This document shows positions 15,778 through 22,380 of a DNA stretch of 27,513 bases, piece by piece. Position numbers and translations under genes: made by a program. Source of the stretch: JADDRA01 sp051005375 (lineage in GTDB: Bacteria; Actinomycetota; Acidimicrobiia; Acidimicrobiales; CADCSY01); assembly GCA_051005375.1 (NCBI GenBank), contig JBPCJK010000023.1, forward strand, positions 1-27,513, written 5' to 3'. The notes under the pieces were generated by a model. The model saw only the letters and a program-made list of their open reading frames with translations. It did not search any database and was not told the DNA's origin. Every line of letters begins with the position of its first letter. The stretch's first letter is position 1.

Positions 15778-16703
15778 AGGGCCAGCGCTCCGGAGAGGAA
15801 GACGTCAACGAGGGCGAGGGGGATGAGCACGGTCCAGGCGACCACCACGAAGCGCTCGAGGCGGACGCGGGCCACCCGGTGGCCGAGCCCCACCACCACG
15901 GCAGCAAGGGCCAGCGTCTTGAGCGCCATCCACACCGGCCCGGGCAGGACCGGTCCCCACCACCCCCCGAGGAAGGTGGCGGCTCCTACTGCGGCCACGG
16001 CGACCACCACGCAGTGGCGGGCCAGGGCCCACACCAGTCGGTCGGGCCCCGACACCTCGGCGGTGGTGCCCCCGGACAGGTCGGGTCCATCGGCGAGGTT
16101 GAGCGGCTCCCAGAAGGCCAGGCCCAGGCCGGCGACTAGGTAGAGGGGAAGTCCGAGCGGCTGGCGCACCACGTTCCACAGCCCCTCTTGGGACGCCACG
16201 ATCTCGCCCAAGGACAGCGACTGGGCAGGCAGGGCGGCGGCGATGAGGACCAGGGCCAGGGGCATCTCGTATGACAGGGCCAGGGCGATGAAGCGGTAGC
16301 CGCCGATCAGGGGGAGGGCGGAGTTGGCCGACCAGCCGTGGAGGTAGACGGCCACCATGACCGTGGCCATGGCCGCCCCAAAGGCGACGATGCCCTCGTC
16401 GAGGTCGGCCACGACCACCCCCCGGCCCCAGGGGACGAGGGCCACGCCGGCAGCGGCCATGGCCATCAGCAGGGCCGGCGCCAGGGCCCAGGCCTGGGCG
16501 TCGGGGCGCTCCGTGGCCGACCGTTGGGTGAGGGCCAGCAGGGCGGCCCGACGGACGGGGGTGGCGGCGGTGTCCCACAGCTGCACCGGCCGCCCGGCCG
16601 CCATGCGGGCCCCGGCGGCGTCGAGCACCGCCACCACGTAGGAACCGACGGCCAGCACACCGCCGACGAGCGCCAGGGCCGCCACTGGTGACGACCAGTT
16701 CAT
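15774..16703 (-). CDS. nuoH: Divergent complex I-like membrane subunit H (NuoH/ND1-like)
   Basis: Protein of 309 aa related to the subunit that forms the quinone chamber and heel of complex I. Recognisable parts: DTAATPVRRAALLAL where NuoH has QP.AD..KLL, then WALAPALLM, LVPWGRG, ADLDEGIVAFGAA, LHGWSANSALPLIGGYRFIALALSYEMP (helix Glu kept), SLGEIVASQEGLWNVVRQPLGLPLY, and the final FLGGWWGPVLPGPVWMALKTLAL. The hallmark loop that should read PFDLPEAE-ELV-GY-EYSG is instead FWEPLNLADGPDLSGGTTAEVSG. The quinone-site loop is thus remodelled. ATG 16703 overlaps the stop of the fusion gene (ATGA). Confidence 0.85.
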   Translation of the reverse strand: MNWSSPVAALALVGGVLAVGSYVVAVLDAAGARMAAGRPVQLWDTAATPVRRAALLALTQRSATERPDAQAWALAPALLMAMAAAGVALVPWGRGVVVADLDEGIVAFGAAMATVMVAVYLHGWSANSALPLIGGYRFIALALSYEMPLALVLIAAALPAQSLSLGEIVASQEGLWNVVRQPLGLPLYLVAGLGLAFWEPLNLADGPDLSGGTTAEVSGPDRLVWALARHCVVVAVAAVGAATFLGGWWGPVLPGPVWMALKTLALAAVVVGLGHRVARVRLERFVVVAWTVLIPLALVDVFLSGALAL

Positions 16704-18181
16704 GGCTCGTTCTCCGTCGGCGCGACCGGCGACCGCGTTACCCCTGGTCGTGACCCCTGGGGGCCGCCGTCCGGCGACATCCCTGGCCGCCAGGCGAAAC
16801 CGGCGCCCGGGGTGGTGGCGCCGGCGAGGCCTGGGCTGCCGTCTTGGGCCGCCTCCTCCAGGTCGAGGTCGAGGCTGGCGACGATGTTGACGGCATCGCC
16901 CCACTCCTGGCCGGCGAGCAGGTCGGGAAGGAGCTCCAGCAACGAGCTCGAGGGCGGCCGGAGGCCGGCGGCGATCAGGCCCCGCGGCCCTTCCACCGGC
17001 GGTCCCGGGGCACGGACCCGATCGCCGGCCCGCTCGACCAGGGCCATGGCCTGGGCGGCCTCGCCCAGGCGCTGGCGCAACCGGTCCCACGCGTCGCCGG
17101 CAGGGTGGGTGACCGGCTCGAAGCCCAGGCCCCGGTAGGAGTCGTCCCCGCTACGGGCATCGGCGGGTTCGCCTCCTGCCCGAGCGACCGGGCCACCGGT
17201 GACCGTCCCCGGGTCCTCCAGCACCCCCTGTCCGCGCAGGGCCGAAGCCATGCTTCGGCTTCGGCCTACCGTCCGGGTAAGGGCGGTGACGGCGGCGGCA
17301 TCGGCCGCGGTCAAGCAGCGGGCCAGGGCCAGGGTCCGCCAGGCCCGGCCGGAGAGACCGTGGAGGCGCAGGACCCGGGCCAGCCAGCGCAGATGGTGGC
17401 GGGCCCGGGCCAGCTCCAGGTCGCTGACGAGGACCGGGTGGTCGAGGGCGCCGAGGAACAGGTCGGTATCGAGTGTGGTCGACACTGGCGTACCCGCCTC
17501 GGTGCGAAAACGGTTGTCGCCCACAGACGCCTGCTGGACCACGTCTCCCTGCAACAACAGCTCCAGCACGAGGCCGGGGGGGAAGGGGGGGAACAACGGT
17601 CCGAAGCGCAGGGGGAGCTGATCGAGCTCGAGCCGGTCGCGGTCAGGAGCCCGACCGGCCATAGGGCGCCCGTAAGGGACACCGCCGGTCATGCCCGTGC
17701 CCCCGTGCCCATAGGGACCCACCCCTCGCCAGGGAGCGGGGTCGATGTCGCCCAGGGCGGCCGGGTCCGTGGGATGGCCGCCGTCGAGCATGTCGGCGAA
17801 CAGGCGTCGGAGGCCGTTGACATCGCCGGAGCGTCCGACCACCAGTCCGGGGAGTGCGGCGGCCAGCGCCGGGCCGGGAACGCCTCCGTCGGCTCCGACC
17901 GGCCACCACACGCTGGCCCGAGGTGACGGGAGCTGGTCGTGCACGGCCAGCACCGGACCCAGCAGTCCGGGCGGGACGCGCCCGACGACCACCAGCAGGG
18001 CCGCCGCCCGAGGATGGTCGACCACCTCGATGCCCGGCACCGCCCCCAGTTCCTCAACGACCACCCGTCCACCCAACCCCGCCACCGAGAACACCGGCAC
18101 CTCACCGCCGGCCGCCAGACGAACGAGACCAGCCCTCAGTCCCACGTCAAACCCGCCACGCCCGGGTGACCAGCGGGCCAT
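16700..18181 (-). CDS. NuoB-like/NuoD-like fusion protein without iron-sulfur ligands
   Basis: A 493-residue soluble protein encoded where nuoB, nuoC and nuoD normally stand. Residues about 50-93 (DHPRAAALLVVVGRVPPGLL then HDQLPSPRASVWW) follow the NuoB pattern SPRQADLMIVAGTV...QMPEPKWV. A glycine-rich linker (GPYGHGGTGMTGGVPYGRPM, about 155-174) comes next. From about 189, LRFGPLFPPFPPGLVLELLLQGDVV mirrors the NuoD opening GPQHPSTHGVLRLVLELDGEVV without its histidines. A helical region containing DDSYRGLGFEP and WDRLRQRLGEAAQAMALVERA recalls NuoD's GDVYARYLVRVEEMRQSL. There is one cysteine in the chain (residue 289), so cluster N2 cannot be held. The last 50 residues are disordered. GTG 18145 is an alternative start. 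Function is unknown: perhaps a structural cap or a different coupling module. Confidence 0.75.
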   Translation of the reverse strand: MARWSPGRGGFDVGLRAGLVRLAAGGEVPVFSVAGLGGRVVVEELGAVPGIEVVDHPRAAALLVVVGRVPPGLLGPVLAVHDQLPSPRASVWWPVGADGGVPGPALAAALPGLVVGRSGDVNGLRRLFADMLDGGHPTDPAALGDIDPAPWRGVGPYGHGGTGMTGGVPYGRPMAGRAPDRDRLELDQLPLRFGPLFPPFPPGLVLELLLQGDVVQQASVGDNRFRTEAGTPVSTTLDTDLFLGALDHPVLVSDLELARARHHLRWLARVLRLHGLSGRAWRTLALARCLTAADAAAVTALTRTVGRSRSMASALRGQGVLEDPGTVTGGPVARAGGEPADARSGDDSYRGLGFEPVTHPAGDAWDRLRQRLGEAAQAMALVERAGDRVRAPGPPVEGPRGLIAAGLRPPSSSLLELLPDLLAGQEWGDAVNIVASLDLDLEEAAQDGSPGLAGATTPGAGFAWRPGMSPDGGPQGSRPGVTRSPVAPTENEP

Positions 18182-18185
18182 CTTC

Positions 18186-18340
18186 GGCCGCCGGCCACAC
18201 CCGCCGCCGAAGGCGGCCTCCCTGGATGGCGGCCCAGGCGAGCGAAGCGAGCCAATGACAAGTCAGGGCGGAGGTCGATCCGGCTCCGCCGGTCGACCGG
18301 AGCACGACCAACTCGCCGTGCACCCTCCGGTTGCACGGCG
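18186..18340. repeat. 155-bp structured dispersed repeat, copy A (between nuoA and the fusion gene)
   Basis: It aligns along its whole length with 27250-27405. Shared blocks, in plus orientation: ggccgccggccac, cgccgccgaaggcg, ggcgagcg(a/g)agcgagccaatga, tcagggcg(g/a)aggtcga and gccggtcgaccgg. It ends in a 9-bp stem/9-nt loop hairpin (18314-18322/18332-18340) whose stem sequence differs from that of the other copy. It fills nearly the whole 165-bp spacer inside the operon. Confidence 0.9.
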
Positions 18341-18346
18341 ATGCCG

Positions 18347-18697
18347 CTAGGCCCACTCCAGGGCACCTTCCCGCCAGGCGTAGAGGATGCCGAGGACAAG
18401 GATGAGGATGAACATCATCATCTCCACCAAGGCGACGACCCCCTCTTCGACGAAGACCACAGCCCACGGGTACATGAAAACCATCTCCATGTCGAAGGCC
18501 AGGAACAGCAGAGCCATCGAGTAGTAGCGGATGTGGTAGCGGCTCCAGGCGTGCACCTCCGGCGCCGACCCTCCCTGGAACGGCACCCGCTCAGGGGCGC
18601 TCAGGACGCCGGGGTCGAGCCGGTGGACCCAGCGGCTGGCCAGAATGGCCATACCAGCGCCGAGCACCACCGCCAGCGCGGCGCCAAAGGGTGCCAT
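18347..18697 (-). CDS. nuoA: Complex I-like membrane subunit A (NuoA/ND3-like)
   Basis: Three-helix membrane subunit of 116 aa, near the usual NuoA length. The central signature is present: RYHIRYYSMALLFLAFDMEM followed by VFMYPWAVVF, matching FLIFDVE-FL-PWA with its conserved Asp and Glu in helix 2. Helix 1 starts at the N-terminus (FGAALAVVLGAGMAILA) and helix 3 (VEMMMFILILVLGILYAW) ends near the C-terminus. The loop PFQGGSAPEVHAWSRYH lacks the usual Cys/Gly pattern. It lies 17 bp after the YHS gene and is separated from the next subunit gene by the dispersed repeat. Confidence 0.95.
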   Translation of the reverse strand: MAPFGAALAVVLGAGMAILASRWVHRLDPGVLSAPERVPFQGGSAPEVHAWSRYHIRYYSMALLFLAFDMEMVFMYPWAVVFVEEGVVALVEMMMFILILVLGILYAWREGALEWA

Positions 18698-18714
18698 CCC
18701 GTCCGGACCGCCGA

Positions 18715-18864
18715 TCAGACGGCGTAGTCTGTTGGGTTGGCCTCGAACTCCTCCCTGCAGTCGCTACTGCAGAAGGAGTAGGTCTTGGCGTCGTGCTCGG
18801 CGTGCTCGGGCGCTTCGGCATCGTCGATGGTCATGTTGCACACGGGATCGGTCACCTTGGCCAT
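18715..18864 (-). CDS. Small YHS-domain metal-binding protein
   Basis: A 49-residue protein consisting of one YHS domain: DPVCNMTIDDAEA near the start and the second half KTYSFCSSDCREEFEANPTDY. The three cysteines (in DPVCNM and FCSSDC) fit the DPVCGM...FC--C---F---P--Y consensus for metal binding, seen in copper P-type ATPases and related proteins. The ATG has GAGGGAG as ribosome site 6 bases upstream. It is the first gene of the complex I-like operon, 17 bp ahead of nuoA. It might deliver or sense a transition metal, or stabilise the complex; both are inference. Confidence 0.9.
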   Translation of the reverse strand: MAKVTDPVCNMTIDDAEAPEHAEHDAKTYSFCSSDCREEFEANPTDYAV

Positions 18865-18959
18865 GTAGGTCTCCCTCGTCTTTGTGGGTCTGGAGCGGGC
18901 ACCGGACGTTTGTCTTTGGCGACGTACCCTCCGTCATCCGGTTCGACTCGGTGAACCAG

Positions 18960-18985
18960 AGTGTACAGTACCTGGGTAGGGTACT
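18960..18985 (-). promoter_or_regulatory. Candidate -10 element and palindromic operator for the YHS-nuo operon
   Basis: On the minus strand a TACACT hexamer (18960-18965) is a plausible -10 element, about 95 bases before the YHS start. Directly upstream of it is a 19-bp pseudo-palindrome, AGTACC-N7-GGTACT (18967-18985), where a repressor or activator would contact polymerase. No good -35 hexamer is visible. Palindromes built on TACC/GGTA recall operators of copper-responsive CsoR-type repressors, but that assignment is a guess based on the YHS gene. Confidence 0.4.
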
Positions 18986-18991
18986 GGCTGG

Positions 18992-19453
18992 CTAGCGTAC
19001 CGGTCGCAGTCGCGAACGGCGTCTCCTCGTCACCACGATCCCGACCAGGGCGCCGAAGGCCAGGTGGTCTGCGACTTGGGACGCGGCAGGCATGGCCCGG
19101 ATCCGGGGGTAGCGCCGACCCACCACTCCGAGATCGAAGCCGGCGACAGCCATCCCGGCGACAAGAGCGGCCGACGTGGTGTGGCGCCGGGGAAGAACCA
19201 GGGCGAACAGCGTGGCCCACCCCAAAGAAACCAGGGTATGGACCGCGGTCCCGACGACCAGCAGCCACCTCGGCGCGGTATCGGGCGCCAGCACCAGTGT
19301 TCCCGCTGCGTGCACCGCCTGTAGGGGATCCCTTCCGCTGACCAGGGCGTGGACCGTCGACGGCGCCCCGCTGAGAAGCCCGGCGACCGCGCCCGCGAAC
19401 AAGCCGTCACCGACACCTTCGATCCTGGCGGGTGTGAGCATCGCCGGGGTCAT
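18992..19453 (-). CDS. Small integral membrane protein of unknown function
   Basis: From ATG 19453 the product has 153 aa with four likely membrane segments: GLFAGAVAGLLSGAPSTVHALV, WLLVVGTAVHTLVSLGWATLFALVL, AALVAGMAVAGFDLGVV and HLAFGALVGIVVTRRRR. The C-terminal arginine cluster suggests a cytoplasmic tail. An open frame extends upstream to a TTG at 19540, but that stretch contains a perfect inverted repeat and codes for non-family-like sequence, so the internal ATG is preferred. I do not recognise a named family. It is a single gene whose stop lies just upstream of the nuo-like operon's promoter region, on the same strand. Confidence 0.7.
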   Translation of the reverse strand: MTPAMLTPARIEGVGDGLFAGAVAGLLSGAPSTVHALVSGRDPLQAVHAAGTLVLAPDTAPRWLLVVGTAVHTLVSLGWATLFALVLPRRHTTSAALVAGMAVAGFDLGVVGRRYPRIRAMPAASQVADHLAFGALVGIVVTRRRRSRLRPVR

Positions 19454-19466
19454 GGCACCGCCGTAA

Positions 19467-19496
19467 GGCGAATCACCGTCGCGCCGGAGATTCGCC
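19467..19496. promoter_or_regulatory. Perfect 8-bp inverted repeat upstream of the membrane-protein gene
   Basis: ggcgaatc (19467-19474) and gattcgcc (19489-19496) form a perfect inverted repeat with a 14-bp spacer, 13 bases before ATG 19453. Arms at this spacing could be an operator or an mRNA hairpin near the ribosome site. No regulator can be named. Confidence 0.4.
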
Positions 19497-19572
19497 GGTG
19501 AGCTGGTAAAACTCAACTCCGACCGCATCCCGCCCGCCAACCCCCGCGCCGCGCGATGATCGGTTCATCACT

Positions 19573-20485
19573 ATGGCCATGGGGCAACGCATGCCACCGA
19601 CGAACCTGCCGAATCCGCTCACCACGATGGTGGGACGGCACGAAGAAGCGGAGGAAGTGGCACAGCTGGTCACCTCACGTCGCCTGGTGACTCTCGTCGG
19701 GCCGCTCGGAGTGGGCAAGACTCGCCTTGCGGTCCATGTCGCTCGGGCGGTGCTTTCCCGGGGGGCCTGGATGGCGGGCCTGTCGGGCCTGGCCCATCAG
19801 CCACTGGTGCCTCAGGTCGTGGCATCGGCGCTGTCTGTTCGTGAGCCATCCGGTCAGTCCGTCACCGACGCCCTGATCGACCACATCTCGCACGACTTTG
19901 CCCTGCTGGTGCTCGACAACTGCGAGCACCTGCTCGACGCCTGCGCCATCCTCGCATCGACGTTGCTCGCGTCCTGCCCCCACCTCTCCATCCTCGCCAC
20001 CAGTCGTGAGTGTCTCCAAGTCGATGGTGAGGTTCCGTGGCAGGTTCCGTCACTTGCCGTTCCCCTTCCTGGTACCCCGCTTGAAGAGGTGGCGGGTAAC
20101 GACGCTGTCCGTCTCTTCATGGATCGGGTCCCCCTCAACGACTTCGCCCTGACCGAGGAGGCGGCGGCGGCGGTCGCCGAGATCTGCCGGCGCCTCGATG
20201 GGCTACCTCTGGCCATCGAGCTGGCCGCCGGCCGGGTAGGGCCGTTGACACCCGAGCAGATCGCGGCACGGCTCGACCAGCGCTTCGAGCTGCTGATCAC
20301 CGCAAGCCACGACGTCCCCCCTGGTCACCGCTCCCTCCACGCCGCGCTCCAGTCCAGCCACCGAGTCGCTCTCCGAGACTGAGCAGGTGCTCTTCCGACG
20401 GCTGTCGGTCTTCGCCGGTACGTTCACTCTCGCTGCCGCTGTCGAGGTCTGCGCGGCCGAGCTGAAGGATCTTCCCCACCACTGA
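19573..20485 (+). pseudogene. STAND-ATPase (LuxR/AfsR-type) regulator, truncated and frameshifted
   Basis: N-terminal NTPase part of a large signalling ATPase. The opening NLPNPLTTMVGRHEEAEEV is typical of this family and is followed by RRLVTLVGPLGVGKTRLAVHVA (Walker A GPLGVGKT), the Walker B LLVLDNCEHLLDA, SILATSRECL, and RLDGLPLAIELAAGR. Full-length members exceed 700 aa. At about 20365 the frame shifts by one base: the first frame ends at 20382, while SLSETEQVLFRRLSVFAGTFTLAAAVEVCA continues in the next frame to a stop at 20485. Homology then stops, and a permease fragment begins within a few bases. The C-terminal TPR and DNA-binding parts are gone, so this is a relic left by a deletion. 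Confidence 0.8.
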
Positions 20486-21275
20486 GGCCACCGGTGTGGA
20501 GGGGCGGCTCTTCGGCGCCCGGCACGACCGGACTGAGGCTCGTGTGGCAGTGCTCAGCCGCTCGGCTGCCAACCTCTTGGGTGTCGCCGACGTCTCCGGC
20601 CAGCGCGCCGTGTTCATCGATGACGTCCCTTTCCTCCTGGTGGGCATCGTCGACAGCGTTCCGCGCTCGAGCCAACTCGAGGTCGGTGTCATCGTGCCCG
20701 CTTCTACGGCGCGAAAGCAGTTCGGCGCGCCTTGTCCCACCGATGAGCCGACCCTGCTGGTGCGAACGTCGGTGGGAGCCGCCGAAACCGTGGCTCGACA
20801 GCTGGCGGTGGCTGTACGTCCCACAGGACCGGAGCTGATAGCGGTGGTACCGCCCATCACCCCTCGGCGTTTGGCCAACGAAGTCGGCGACGATCTCCGC
20901 TTCACCTTCCTGGGCCTGGGACTTCTGGCTCTGGCCGTCGGCGGGATCGGCATCGCCAACGCCACAACGGTCGCCGTTCTCGAACGCCGGGGAGAGATCG
21001 GGTTGCGTATGGCCCTTGGGGCCCGGCGACGCCACATCGTCGTCCAGTTCTTGAGCGAGGCCCTCACCATCGGTGTACTTGGCGGGGCTCTCGCCGGAGC
21101 GGGATCTCACATGGTCGTAGACGTGTCCGTCGCGCGAGAGTGGACACCCGTCCTGGATGTTCGCGTCCTGGCCGCCGCGCCCCTCCTCGGAGGAGTCGTT
21201 GGCGCCGTCGCCGGGGTCATCCCTGCGCTGCGAGCCGCACGTCTCGACCCAGCAACCGCCTTGCGTCAGTTCTGA
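20486..21275 (+). pseudogene. MacB-type ABC transporter permease, N-terminally truncated
   Basis: C-terminal two thirds of a MacB/LolC-like permease. It starts within the periplasmic core domain (VEGRLFGARHDRTEARVAVLS, ANLLGV) and retains the three FtsX-domain helices: FTFLGLGLLALAVGGIGIANATTVAVLERRGEIGLRMALGARRRHIVVQFLSEALTIGVLGG in pieces, and the terminal AAPLLGGVVGAVAGVIPALRAARLDPATALR. The first membrane helix and about 120 residues of the periplasmic domain are missing, as is a partner ATPase gene. A GTG at 20496 gives an open frame of 259 aa, but homology already runs upstream of it. The remnant joins the STAND relic at about 20,480. The frame is otherwise intact, so it may be a recent truncation. 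Confidence 0.75.
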
Positions 21276-21285
21276 TCCAGTTGCC

Positions 21286-21315
21286 TTGGCTACTAGGCCG
21301 GTAGATTTGCATAGT
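21286..21315 (+). promoter_or_regulatory. Candidate promoter of the arginine operon
   Basis: TTGGCT (21286-21291) and CATAGT (21310-21315) are separated by 18 bp and resemble sigma-70-type -35 and -10 elements. The -10 lies inside the ARG box. Transcription would start around 21322, giving a leader of about 20 bases before the GTG of argC. The region is visibly AT-richer than its surroundings. Confidence 0.5.
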
Positions 21316-21322
21316 CATCCAA
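21307..21322. promoter_or_regulatory. ARG box (ArgR operator)
   Basis: ttgcatagtcatccaa is a 16-bp near-palindrome: TTGCAT and ATCCAA (ideal ATGCAA) around AGTC. This fits the TG-AT-N4-AT-CA shape of ARG boxes. It covers the candidate -10 of the argC promoter, and an argR gene lies in the same operon, so arginine-dependent self-repression is likely. A possible half-site (TATGC) follows at 21330-21334. Confidence 0.7.
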
Positions 21323-21341
21323 CCTAACGTATGCTGGCACT

Positions 21342-22358
21342 GTGCTCAGGATCGGGATCGTCGGAGCTTCGGGCTATGCCGGAGCCGAGTTGCTGCGCCT
21401 GACCCTGGCCCACCCCGACCTCGAGGTGGCGTGGGCCACCGCTGACACCCAGGCCGGGGTAGCGGTGGCGGCGTTGTACCCCAACCTGGCGGCCGCGGCC
21501 GGGGCGCTGGCCTTCACCCGCTTCGACCCGAGCCAGGCCGATGGTCTCGACCTCGTGTTCCTCGCCCTACCGCATGGGGCCAGCGCCGGGTTGGTCCCCG
21601 AACTGGCCAAGCGGGTGGAGGTGGTGGTCGACCTGGCCGCCGACTTTCGCCTCAAGGACCCGGGCGCCTACCCGCGGTGGTACGGAGAGGCGCACCCGTG
21701 CCCGTCGTTGCTGGCCAACTTCGCCTACGGCCTGCCTGAGCTGTTCCGACCCGACCTGATCGGTGCTCGGGCCGTAGCCGTCCCCGGCTGCTACCCGACC
21801 GCCGCCGCCCTGGCCCTTGCCCCCCTGGTGCGGGAGGGGGCGATCGAACCCCACGGGGTCATCGTCGACGCTGCCAGCGGGGTTTCCGGCGCCGGGCGGG
21901 CAGCCAAGGCCGGAACCACCTTCTGCACCGTCGACGAGGACTTCCGGGCCTACGGCCTCCTCGACCACCGCCACACCCCTGAGATCGAGCAGGCCACTGG
22001 GGCGTCGGTGCTGTTCACGCCCCACCTGGCCCCCATGGACCGGGGCATCCTGGCCACCTGCTACGCCCGTCCGGCCGGCCCGACCTCCACCGCCGAGCTG
22101 CTGGAGGTGTTGTCCGAGGCCTACCGGGGCGAACGCTTCGTCGTGGTGGGCGATGAGTCGCCGTCGACCAAAGCCACCGCCGGGTCGAACTGCGCCCACC
22201 TCAGCGCCCGCCACGACCCCCGTACGGGCTGGGTGGTGGTGCTGTGCGCTCTCGACAACCTGGGCAAGGGTGCCGCCGGTCAGGCGCTGCAGTGCGCCAA
22301 CCTCGCCCTCGGGCTCGACGAGGGCGCCGGCCTGTCCGTCGCCGGCGCCTACCCATGA
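21342..22358 (+). CDS. argC: N-acetyl-gamma-glutamyl-phosphate reductase
   Basis: Third step of arginine synthesis: NADPH-dependent reduction of N-acetylglutamyl phosphate to the semialdehyde, in the cytoplasm. At 338 aa it is near the family norm. The Rossmann motif GASGYAG is at residues 8-14 and the catalytic cysteine is Cys150 in VPGCYPTAAAL. Later conserved blocks include HRHTPEIEQ, FTPHLAPMDRGIL and CALDNLGKGAAGQALQ. The GTG start sits about 20 bases after the predicted transcription start, with no clear ribosome site. It is the first gene of the operon. Confidence 0.97.
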   Translation: MLRIGIVGASGYAGAELLRLTLAHPDLEVAWATADTQAGVAVAALYPNLAAAAGALAFTRFDPSQADGLDLVFLALPHGASAGLVPELAKRVEVVVDLAADFRLKDPGAYPRWYGEAHPCPSLLANFAYGLPELFRPDLIGARAVAVPGCYPTAAALALAPLVREGAIEPHGVIVDAASGVSGAGRAAKAGTTFCTVDEDFRAYGLLDHRHTPEIEQATGASVLFTPHLAPMDRGILATCYARPAGPTSTAELLEVLSEAYRGERFVVVGDESPSTKATAGSNCAHLSARHDPRTGWVVVLCALDNLGKGAAGQALQCANLALGLDEGAGLSVAGAYP

Positions 22359-22380
22359 CTGCGGTGGGGGGGACGCAGCC

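Noticed and set aside
16704..17090. N-terminal extension of the NuoH-like ORF to 438 aa
   Set aside because: The extension is an out-of-frame reading of the fusion gene (Pro/Arg/Gly-rich). Family homology begins at ATG 16703, which overlaps the upstream stop.
18186..18340. CRISPR array
   Set aside because: Only two copies 9 kb apart, with no spacers and no cas genes.
18261..18350. Small protein encoded in both copies of the dispersed repeat (from the shared ccaatga ATG)
   Set aside because: The two copies carry indels relative to each other that break a shared frame, while the hairpin pairing is kept. RNA or DNA structure explains the conservation better.
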